Shown here piece after piece: positions 30,692-36,511 of a stretch of DNA of 36,511 bases. Position numbers and translations under genes: made by a program. The notes under the pieces are model-generated. The model made no database searches. It saw only the letters and a list, made by a program, of their open reading frames with translations, and was not told the DNA's origin. The DNA is from an uncultured bacterium (GTDB lineage: Bacteria > Cyanobacteriota > Vampirovibrionia > Gastranaerophilales > Gastranaerophilaceae). The stretch covers positions 1-36,511 of the forward strand of contig CABQIM010000005.1 in assembly GCA_902464375.1 (NCBI GenBank). Direction: 5' to 3'. Numbering within the stretch: the first letter of the stretch is position 1; every line of letters starts with the position of its first letter.

Positions 30692-30697
30692 TATAAT
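30692..30697 (+). promoter_or_regulatory. Candidate -10 box for the 136-aa gene
   Basis: A consensus TATAAT lies 35 bases upstream of the ATG at 30733, with only a T-run where a -35 would be. The rest of the 30476-30732 spacer holds a 6-bp hairpin at about 30503-30522 (ATATGG with CCATAT) and nothing else I can support. Confidence 0.4.
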
Positions 30698-30732
30698 GCA
30701 AGGGAAAATAAAGCTCAGAAGGAGCAGGGACT

Positions 30733-31143
30733 ATGGGATTAAATGTATCTGCATCAAATTCATATTTATTAGACAATCAAGAAGTATTGAGAAACACAGC
30801 TAAAAACATTTTATCTAAAGGTGGTGCTTCTACAGAAACTACACAAAAAATAATTGAAAAAACATTATTCAATTATGATAATCAATTAAAAGATGTTTAT
30901 ACAAATCCTCAGTTATCTGTAATAAAAGCGTCAACTCAGATTAGCATAAATAATTCTTTAAAAGAAACACTAAAATACTTAAAAGAACAAGCTGCAAAAA
31001 AAGCTCCAAAAGAACTAAAATTTGGTGAGCTTTGGAACATTGTTTCCACAGGCAATAACGCATCTGAAAAAAATCCGTACAAAGGTGAACTTTGTGATTA
31101 TCAAATTGATAAAAACATAAAAAACATTTTTGCTGCAGCTTAA
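30733..31143 (+). CDS. Unknown 136-aa soluble protein
   Basis: No family is recognised. The protein is predicted mostly helical, rich in Asn, Lys and Ser, without membrane segments or a signal peptide. It starts MGLNVSASNSYLLDNQEVL and ends with KNIKNIFAAA. The ribosome binding site is strong (AGAAGGAGCAGGG). It is a single gene with its own candidate promoter and a strong terminator, which argues that it is real. Its small size, composition and Asn-rich start resemble the other orphan proteins in this window (19917-20474, 31821-32336). Confidence 0.6.
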   Translation: MGLNVSASNSYLLDNQEVLRNTAKNILSKGGASTETTQKIIEKTLFNYDNQLKDVYTNPQLSVIKASTQISINNSLKETLKYLKEQAAKKAPKELKFGELWNIVSTGNNASEKNPYKGELCDYQIDKNIKNIFAAA

Positions 31144-31164
31144 AAAAAGTAATCTCCTCAAAAA

Positions 31165-31192
31165 GGCAGCTCTGATAGTTATCAGAGCTGCC
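31165..31192. terminator. Strong bidirectional terminator
   Basis: GGCAGCTCTGAT (31165-31176) pairs perfectly with 31181-31192 around an AGTT loop. On the minus strand the stem is followed by a run of five Ts, ideal for the YhcH-family gene ending at 31212. On the plus strand GCCTTATTTA follows. It separates two convergent genes. Confidence 0.88.
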
Positions 31193-31211
31193 GCCTTATT
31201 TAGAATATTAA

Positions 31212-31661
31212 TTATATTTCAACTTTTACAATAACTTTTTTTACATTCAATTTTTCATCTGGATTCAAAGCAGGTTGGTGAGCATCTTGAGGATAAAAAA
31301 CTAAAAACTCACCTTCCTCTAACATTTGATAATCGTCGTTTGAATTATTCTTCAAAAATTCAATATCTTTATCGGCATCATATTTTTCTATAGTAGAACA
31401 ATTTAGGTAATCTGTTACACCAACTTTTTCACGACCTTTTATCATATACTGAACATCAGCATATTTTCTGTGTCCCTCGTAAGGCGCATCATCCTTTGTA
31501 AAATAAGTCTGTACATTTGCAAAAAGATGTTCACCATCAATAACATGTTTCCCATCTGGCATATTTGCCAAATTATTATTCTGCAACCATTCAAACGCTT
31601 GTTGCATTCTTGCTGACAAGCCATAATAAGTCTTTGCATTAGCCAATTTGTCTTTTATCAT
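31212..31661 (-). CDS. YhcH/YjgK/YiaL (DUF386) family protein
   Basis: The 149-aa protein matches this family in length and motifs: a GKHVIDGEHLFANVQTY strand region, EGHRKYADVQYMIKGRE, and a C-terminal cupin-like FLVFYPQDAHQPAL with metal-type His. The family includes E. coli TabA and YiaL and Haemophilus HI0227, cupin-fold proteins linked to sialic acid or sugar catabolism and biofilm control; the exact reaction is unsettled. It stands alone with its own terminator, so context does not narrow the role. RBS AAGGGG lies upstream of the ATG. Confidence 0.9.
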   Translation of the reverse strand: MIKDKLANAKTYYGLSARMQQAFEWLQNNNLANMPDGKHVIDGEHLFANVQTYFTKDDAPYEGHRKYADVQYMIKGREKVGVTDYLNCSTIEKYDADKDIEFLKNNSNDDYQMLEEGEFLVFYPQDAHQPALNPDEKLNVKKVIVKVEI

Positions 31662-31820
31662 AACTAACCCCTTTCTTAAAATTCTTTACGTAACAAATCT
31701 TAACAAAATAATAAAAAAAAGGCAATTTTGAAAAATAGAAATACTTTATATAAATGTAAGGTTAAAAGGTCGGTTTTAATTATTTACGAAAAGGTTAGTT
31801 AAAAGTTAGGTAGGTTCACT

Positions 31821-32336
31821 ATGTTAATGGCATTCTGGCAAGTCCAGAGATTAACACGCGAAATAAATTATCTGGAAAAGCAGGCAATGGATACCCGCAC
31901 AAGATTATCGCAATATCAAAAATATGCGAGCGCTCTCGGTGGTTCCAACGTTATGTCAATGAGTAATATTGCCGGACTTTCACCAGAACTCTTACCTAGA
32001 GCAACTATGTTTGCTCAGTTCTCTAACCAAGCAAGCTCTATGAGCGCTATGCAAAATGTCCAATCTATGAAAATGATGGGCATGGTTCCTTGGACCGGAA
32101 ATGCATTAGCACAATATCAGATTGAAATGAGCGCATTCTCCAAGTTTAAAGAAGAGTCTATGAAGGCTCTTAAACAACAAGAAATTCAGGTTCTAAACGA
32201 AAAAGAAAAAGAAATTGAACTTGAAATGAACGAAATCGAACAAAGAATTAAGATGAAACGTGCAGAACTCGAATCCGCTAAGCAGTTAGCATCTTCGGAA
32301 GTTCAAAATAGCGTTCCTAAGTTCGGACTCGGATAA
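31821..32336 (+). CDS. Unknown Met-rich coiled-coil protein
   Basis: The 171-aa protein has a short N-terminal helix (MLMAFWQVQRLTREINYLEKQ), then a methionine-, serine- and asparagine-rich middle (residues 40-90, with SMSAMQNVQSMKMMGMVPW). A long Glu/Lys heptad helix follows (about 105-155), and the end is VPKFGLG. No signal peptide or cysteine is present. It resembles no family I can name; the layout recalls small structural or secretion-associated proteins. RBS is weak (TTAGGTAGG). It has a clean terminator and is followed by the second copy of the repeat element. Confidence 0.6.
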   Translation: MLMAFWQVQRLTREINYLEKQAMDTRTRLSQYQKYASALGGSNVMSMSNIAGLSPELLPRATMFAQFSNQASSMSAMQNVQSMKMMGMVPWTGNALAQYQIEMSAFSKFKEESMKALKQQEIQVLNEKEKEIELEMNEIEQRIKMKRAELESAKQLASSEVQNSVPKFGLG

Positions 32337-32416
32337 AAGATTTAACTTACTCTAAGAACTTTTAGTGTGTAGAAAAAACATGTGAAGTGTATACCTATTA
32401 ACTTAATAATTCCCCT

Positions 32417-32447
32417 GCCTCTCATCCCAAATAAGAGGCTTTTTTTT
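32417..32447 (+). terminator. Rho-independent terminator before repeat locus B
   Basis: GCCTCT (32417-32422) pairs with AGAGGC (32434-32439), followed by eight Ts. It ends four bases before the first repeat unit, so locus B is probably not transcribed from the upstream gene unless termination is incomplete. Confidence 0.85.
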
Positions 32448-32450
32448 GTG

Positions 32451-32755
32451 CTACGCACGTAGACATTAGGTCGGCTGCTAGGTTAAAACGACAATCTTAT
32501 ATAAAGACTACTAGCTCCGCCTCATTGGTGGGACTACAAGTCTGAAGTATGTTCACCTCCGCACGTAGACATTGGGTCGGCTACTTGGTTAAAACGACAA
32601 TCATGTATTACCGACTCCGCCTCATTGGTGGGACTACAAGTCTGAAGTATGTTCACCCCCGCACGTAGACATTGGGTCGGCTACTTGGTGAAAACTACAA
32701 ACTTGTATTGAAGACAATCGGCTCCGCCTCGAAGTATCACCTACAAGTTTGGCGC
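32451..32755 (+). repeat. Tandem ~106-bp repeats (locus B)
   Basis: It opens with CTACGCACGTAG (32451-32462), the counterpart of the palindrome at locus A. Units beginning GCACGTAGACATT occur at 32455, 32561 and 32661, so the spacings are 106 and 100. They share with locus A the segments GGTCGGCTACTTGGT, AAAAC(G/T)ACAA, GGCTCCGCCTC and TTGGTGGGACTACAAG, but differ in the linkers (here TCTGAAGTATGTTCACC). Units at one locus resemble each other more than units at the other, which suggests local duplication or homogenisation. Confidence 0.9.
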
Positions 32756-32915
32756 ATTCCCTCTCCTAGCAGGAGAGCGGATTTTCGGTAGGGTGTAAGC
32801 CCGTAAGGTGGTGGTCGGACGTCTACCTCTCACAAAACTTGACATTTAGTCAACTTTTGTTCGGCAGAGTGCCGACGCCCCGAATAATCCAAGACCGGGT
32901 TAGGGTGAGGTAGAA
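32756..32915 (+). ncRNA. Conserved structured module, copy B
   Basis: This 160-nt counterpart of 23845-23962 has the same helices: P1 32761-32767 with 32771-32777; P2 GGATTTTCGG (32779-32788) with CCGAATAATCC (32880-32890); and P3 GGGT-GTAA-GCCC (32791-32802), where C to T keeps pairing as a wobble. The P4 region is stronger here (GTCGG with CCGAC). It contains an added hairpin (32832-32860, 11 pairs with one mismatch) and a second one, TCGGCA-GAG-TGCCGA (32861-32875). The tail GGGTTAGGGTGAGG is conserved. Function unknown. Confidence 0.55.
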
Positions 32916-33043
32916 ACTTCAAAAAAAATCTATGAGTGTGGCGCACACCTACCCTTTTTAGGTAAGGTTGGGATGGGTATCAATCCTTAACAATACAAGC
33001 ATTTCTTTTTTAATAAAATTGAGCTGACTACTTAGCAAAAAAA
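32916..33043. other. Hairpin-rich tail after module B
   Basis: No gene is visible. The stretch contains GTGTG-GCG-CACAC at about 32936-32948 and then a patch of TACCC and GGGTA-type complementary segments (to about 32980). It then becomes AT-rich up to the end of the minus-strand beta-propeller gene. It may be a further part of the repeat element, although locus A has no counterpart. Confidence 0.4.
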
Positions 33044-34483
33044 CTAATCAAACAAATTAACCTTATTAGTAATAACCACATCTTTAATTGGTACATTTAC
33101 CTTATAGGTCTTTAACAATTTTCCCTTAGCCAAATCAATAATTGAATATTGATTATTTTTCAAATCAGTTGATACTGCATAATTCGTATCATCAATTTGA
33201 GTTAAACGTGAAGAAAAACCTTCATTACCTAATAAAATAGTTCCTACAACTTGGTCATTATCTATATTAATCTTTTGGATTTCATTATTTTGCGCACCTA
33301 ATACATACAATGTCTTATCAAAAATTAGCATGTCTAAAGGTTTATTAACTGTTGTAAATTCATTAATTAATCCAAGCGTATTATAATCAATTATTGCAAT
33401 ACGGCTCTTAGTTCTACTTGAAATATACAATTTGTCATTTGCAAAAGCCAAAGCAGAAACATTAGGGAATATTCCAATATCCTTAAGTTCATATTGGTTA
33501 TTTAGTTCAATTGCCCAAATTTCATTTTTCAATTTATCTACATAAAATAATTTGTCATTTTTTAATAATAAATTCTCGCAATATCCGTTAATTTTGATTT
33601 TTTGAACCAACGACATTGTATTTAAATCAATAACAAAGATTGTTGAAGCAGTTGGAGAGGTTACATAAGCCTTATGATTAGCTTCATCAAGCAAAATTTC
33701 TTCCGGATTAGACGGTACATTAATTTGTTTTATGAATCTTGAATCCGCAACAGAAATTACATCAACGAATTGTCTATCATAAGTTGTTACAAGTAAAAAT
33801 TTACCGTTATTAACAGCCTTTACATCAACCGGAATTGATTTTTGTGCTAATGAATAACTTGGAACAGCTTTTGCAGGTTCCAAAACTTGAATATTCTTAG
33901 AATAATTAGTCGTTACAAATAAAATACGATTCTTAAGTTGAGAAATCAGACTTTGAGGAATATCAGGTTCTGTTTCGGTTAAGAAATCTTCATATGAATC
34001 CGAATTTTCTATTCTTATTATATCTTCGTTCTTCGTATCAATTTTCAAGTTACCGATTATTCCCTTAATATTTTCAGGGATAATCAAACCACTCGGAACA
34101 AGCATATCTTGTGGTAATAAACCTGTTCTAACTTGTAGAGGAGGATTTGGCATATGCAATACTGTTCTATGCCCTTCACCATCAGACAACACCTTCATTA
34201 ATACAAAATCATTATTAAAAATAACAACATCCGGTTCTTGCTTCAAATCAGCATTTGCAGGATGAGATTCTTTAATTTTTAATTTCGTAACATCTGAGAA
34301 TAAAGAAGGATAAAGCGGTAAGTAAATTGTATTATCAGGAAATATTATAACACCATCAAACCTTATATCAGCTTGAGGAACTTTATCCAAAATATAAGCC
34401 CTAACATCTGCCGGTATTTTTGCGGCAAAAGAACTTGAGCAGCCTAATAGCATTATTGATAATAAAATTAAAAACTTCCGCAT
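33044..34483 (-). CDS. Secreted or lipoprotein beta-propeller protein (YncE-like)
   Basis: About 479 aa. I start at the ATG at 34483, preceded by GGAGAGAAA; the longer frame to 34516 adds 11 polar residues before the signal sequence. The N-terminus, MRKFLILLSIMLLGCSSSFA, is either a lipoprotein signal (lipobox LLGC, Cys15) or a type I signal cut after SFA. Residues about 190-475 are repeated four-strand blades with motifs such as KFLLVTTYDRQFVDVIS, KAYVTSPTASTIFVIDL and KLYISSRTKSRIAIIDY, as in YncE/PQQ-like propellers. It is the third gene after grpE and dnaJ, 41 bases after dnaJ, so it may share their heat-shock transcript. Ligand unknown. Confidence 0.8.
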   Translation of the reverse strand: MRKFLILLSIMLLGCSSSFAAKIPADVRAYILDKVPQADIRFDGVIIFPDNTIYLPLYPSLFSDVTKLKIKESHPANADLKQEPDVVIFNNDFVLMKVLSDGEGHRTVLHMPNPPLQVRTGLLPQDMLVPSGLIIPENIKGIIGNLKIDTKNEDIIRIENSDSYEDFLTETEPDIPQSLISQLKNRILFVTTNYSKNIQVLEPAKAVPSYSLAQKSIPVDVKAVNNGKFLLVTTYDRQFVDVISVADSRFIKQINVPSNPEEILLDEANHKAYVTSPTASTIFVIDLNTMSLVQKIKINGYCENLLLKNDKLFYVDKLKNEIWAIELNNQYELKDIGIFPNVSALAFANDKLYISSRTKSRIAIIDYNTLGLINEFTTVNKPLDMLIFDKTLYVLGAQNNEIQKINIDNDQVVGTILLGNEGFSSRLTQIDDTNYAVSTDLKNNQYSIIDLAKGKLLKTYKVNVPIKDVVITNKVNLFD

Positions 34484-34524
34484 TTTCTCTCCATAACTAT
34501 TCTTATATCTTATCATAAGTTTAG

Positions 34525-35655
34525 TTATTTAAAAACACCTTTGATACGTTCCTTTACAGAACCTTTTGCTTTGCGTCCTACTTGAATTTCATAAAGCTTT
34601 TGATAAAGTGCTTTTTCCTCATTTGAAATATGAGTTGGAGTTTTTACTCCGATCACAACAACATGCTCTCCACGAACTGATGGTTTTGATAAATTAGGGA
34701 CACCTGCTCCACGGATTTTAACAGCTTCACCATGCTGAATTCCGGCAGGTATTGAAACTTCTCTATCACCATCTAATGTTTTTATTGTTACAGTATCACC
34801 CAATACTGCTTGTGCAGGTGTAATATCTAATTTTGTATAAACATTTATTCCATCACGTCTAAAGTATAAAGATGGTTTTACGTGAATTACGATGTATAAA
34901 TCGCCTGCCACACCACCGTTAATACCTGCATCACCTTCATGTGCCAAGCGCATTCTTGAACCGTTATCAACACCGGCAGGAATTTTAACTTCAACTTTCT
35001 TTTCTACAGTTTTACGACCTTCTCCATGACAATCCGGACAAGGATCAGAAATTACAGAGCCCTTACCATGACAATGTGGACAGGTCACAATTTGAGTGAA
35101 ATGACCAAGCACTGTTCTCGTAGTTTGCTGTACAGAACCAGAACCTCCGCAAGTTTTACAAACTTCCGGCTTAGCCCCTTCTTTAGCACCTGTTCCTTTA
35201 CATGAAGAACAAACTTCTAAGTGATCAATTTTTATTTCTTTAGTTAAGCCAAAAACAGCTTCTTCAAATTCTAATTCAATATCAAGCCTTAAATCATCGC
35301 CTCTTTGAGGAGCATTCGGGTCAACTCTGCGTCCGCCGCCAAATCCACCAAAGCCGCCTCCGCCAAAGAATGAATTAAAGACTTCTTCTAAATCACCAAA
35401 ACCACCTGCAAATGGTCCTTGGGTATTAAATCCGGCATTCTTAAGTCCGTCTTCTCCGAAACGGTCGTAAGTAGCACGCTTATCATCATCCATTAATGTT
35501 TCGTAAGCCTTACCTAATTCTTTAAATTTAGCCTCTGCTTCCGGTGCTTTATTTACATCAGGGTGCCACTTACGTGCCATTTTCCTGAAAGCTGATTTTA
35601 TCTCATCCTTTGTGGCATTCTTTTCAATGCCTAATATTTCATAATAATCACTCAT
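34525..35655 (-). CDS. dnaJ: Chaperone DnaJ
   Basis: The 376-aa protein is a full type I Hsp40. It has a J domain with HPD at residues 31-33 (ARKWHPDVNK) and a Gly/Phe-rich linker (FFGGGGFGGFGGG). The zinc domain has four CxxCxGxG repeats (CSSCKGTG, CKTCGGSG, CPHCHGKG, CPDCHGEG), and a C-terminal substrate-binding domain follows. It stimulates DnaK ATPase and delivers clients. It lies 23 bases after grpE, with no dnaK between them as in many genomes; dnaK is not in the window. Confidence 0.97.
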   Translation of the reverse strand: MSDYYEILGIEKNATKDEIKSAFRKMARKWHPDVNKAPEAEAKFKELGKAYETLMDDDKRATYDRFGEDGLKNAGFNTQGPFAGGFGDLEEVFNSFFGGGGFGGFGGGRRVDPNAPQRGDDLRLDIELEFEEAVFGLTKEIKIDHLEVCSSCKGTGAKEGAKPEVCKTCGGSGSVQQTTRTVLGHFTQIVTCPHCHGKGSVISDPCPDCHGEGRKTVEKKVEVKIPAGVDNGSRMRLAHEGDAGINGGVAGDLYIVIHVKPSLYFRRDGINVYTKLDITPAQAVLGDTVTIKTLDGDREVSIPAGIQHGEAVKIRGAGVPNLSKPSVRGEHVVVIGVKTPTHISNEEKALYQKLYEIQVGRKAKGSVKERIKGVFK

Positions 35656-35678
35656 TGCTATTCTATATTTCCTTGTAT

Positions 35679-36284
35679 TTATTCAGCTACAGCAACATTA
35701 ACCAAAGTTGGTCTTAAAACTTTGTCGCCTAATTTATATCCCTTTTGCAATTCCGCAACAATTGTATGTTCTGGTTTGTCAGAAGTTGGAGTTTGCATAA
35801 CTGCTTCATGGAAATTAGGGTCGAACTCTTCTCCTTCTGCTTTAATAGTTTCCAAACCGGCTTTTGTTAAAACATCTGTAAAATTTTTATAAGCCAAATT
35901 GTAACATTCTTTAACCTTTTCACAATCTTCAACTGTTTCGATTGCCTTTAGTCCTCTTTCAAAATTATCAAGAACTTCTATCATTTTCTTTAAAGTATTT
36001 TCTGCACCATACTTTAGCAAAGCTTCTTTTTCTTGTTCATGACGCTTTCTATAATTATCAAAGTCTGCAGCCAATCTAATATACTGATTGTTTAATTTAT
36101 CATATTTTTCTTGAAGAGGATTTACTTCTTCTGTTTCATTTTCTTTATTATTTTCTGCTTCTTGTTCAGTTTCAGTATTTTCTACTGCAACACTATCTTC
36201 ATCAGCTTTAGTTTCAGATTCTAAATTTTCTGTATCTTCAATATCAATTTTTTGTTCGTCATTTGATTTGAACGGGTTCTTCAT
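35679..36284 (-). CDS. grpE: Nucleotide exchange factor GrpE
   Basis: The 201-aa protein has an acidic, disordered N-terminus (residues 1-55), then the long coiled-coil (LNNQYIRLAADFDNYRKRHEQEKEA). The C-terminal beta domain ends FDPNFHEAVMQTP...GYKLGDKVLRPTLVNVA, the family signature. GrpE releases ADP from DnaK. RBS AGGGAGGAATATT is very strong, and TATAAT-like sequences lie at about 36301-36320 on the minus strand. No CIRCE operator is seen upstream in the available sequence. It is the first gene of the grpE-dnaJ-propeller operon. Confidence 0.96.
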   Translation of the reverse strand: MKNPFKSNDEQKIDIEDTENLESETKADEDSVAVENTETEQEAENNKENETEEVNPLQEKYDKLNNQYIRLAADFDNYRKRHEQEKEALLKYGAENTLKKMIEVLDNFERGLKAIETVEDCEKVKECYNLAYKNFTDVLTKAGLETIKAEGEEFDPNFHEAVMQTPTSDKPEHTIVAELQKGYKLGDKVLRPTLVNVAVAE

Positions 36285-36382
36285 AATATTCCTCCCTTAC
36301 TATAATATTATATATGATAATTATACGCTATCAAATCGGATATGAAGGTAAAGTTTATTTTTTCTTAATGTTTTGTAGTGAA

Positions 36383-36486
36383 AGTTATTGGTGCATAAAA
36401 TGCACCCTACAAATTTTCTACATTAATGCGTTCAATTAACGTAGTTTATTTTGTAAGTGTAGAGTGCATTTAATACACCAATAACT
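36383..36486. repeat. 104-bp imperfect inverted repeat
   Basis: The outer arms AGTTATTGGTG (36383-36393) and CACCAATAACT (36476-36486) are perfect complements. Pairing continues inward with few mismatches through an AAATGCAC(C/T)CTACA segment. The left arm also contains its own palindrome, GGTGCAT-AAA-ATGCACC. The element has no coding potential. The size and terminal symmetry are MITE-like, but no target duplication is obvious. Confidence 0.6.
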
Positions 36487-36497
36487 ATTTAATAAGC

Positions 36498-36511
36498 CCC
36501 CACCCTAGCCC
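36498..36511 (-). other. Possible edge of a third copy of the G-rich module tail
   Basis: Read on the minus strand, the last 14 bases are GGGCTAGGGTGGGG, matching 12 of 14 positions of the GGGTTAGGGTGAGG tail of both structured modules. The window ends here, so the rest cannot be seen. Confidence 0.3.

Noticed and set aside
36285..36382. CIRCE heat-shock operator upstream of grpE
   Set aside because: No TTAGCACTC/GAGTGCTAA dyad is present in the visible region.

Overview
The window reads as a chromosomal segment of an AT-rich, non-photosynthetic relative of the cyanobacteria, most like the gut Gastranaerophilales (Vampirovibrionia, 'Melainabacteria'). The main support is the ATP synthase cluster. 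It has the cyanobacterial order a, c, b', b, delta, alpha, gamma with two different b-type subunits, and no beta or epsilon genes next to it. A short omega-like RNA polymerase subunit resembles the cyanobacterial form, and several small proteins match no family I recognise. No photosynthesis gene is visible. The standard genetic code fits every gene. The taxonomic call is inference from gene order and motifs, not from a search.

Positions 1 to about 12,650 look like accessory DNA. In order they hold: (i) a three-gene unit ending in a SPASM-type radical SAM protein whose cysteine motif is CX7CX6C instead of CX3CX2C; (ii) a phage-like pair on the minus strand, a DUF5681 protein and a ParB-methyltransferase fusion; (iii) a zinc-ribbon protein and the remains of a small gene; (iv) a minus-strand glycan operon (GT2, a Stealth-GT8 fusion, an FkbM methyltransferase) in which all three proteins carry the same kind of Rossmann-like module; and (v) a plus-strand integration unit (XRE regulator, DUF2924 protein, large serine recombinase, small coiled-coil membrane protein). 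A tRNA-Ser(GGA) gene follows at 12,701-12,787.

Positions 12,846 to 36,511 are mostly core genes. They include a patatin and GT-C-like membrane pair, leuC, mtnA, rpsO, map, an omega-like rpoZ, the ATP synthase operon (22,390-28,557), a Na+/phosphate cotransporter with a PhoU-like tail, a YhcH-family protein, a beta-propeller lipoprotein, dnaJ and grpE. Between them lie small lineage-type proteins of unknown function.

The most unusual structure is a two-part noncoding element found twice on the plus strand. One copy is inserted between the c and b' genes of the ATP synthase operon (23,376-23,962). The other follows the small gene at 31,821-32,336 (32,451-32,915). Each has tandem repeats of about 106 bp, then a conserved 118-160 nt module. 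In both copies the module can form the same helices: a 7-bp hairpin, a long-range 10-bp helix with one bulge, and a GTAA-capped hairpin with a wobble-preserving change. One copy carries an extra self-contained hairpin in a variable arm. The last bases of the window may be the edge of a third copy on the other strand. I recognise no described RNA family here; this is the best candidate for something new.
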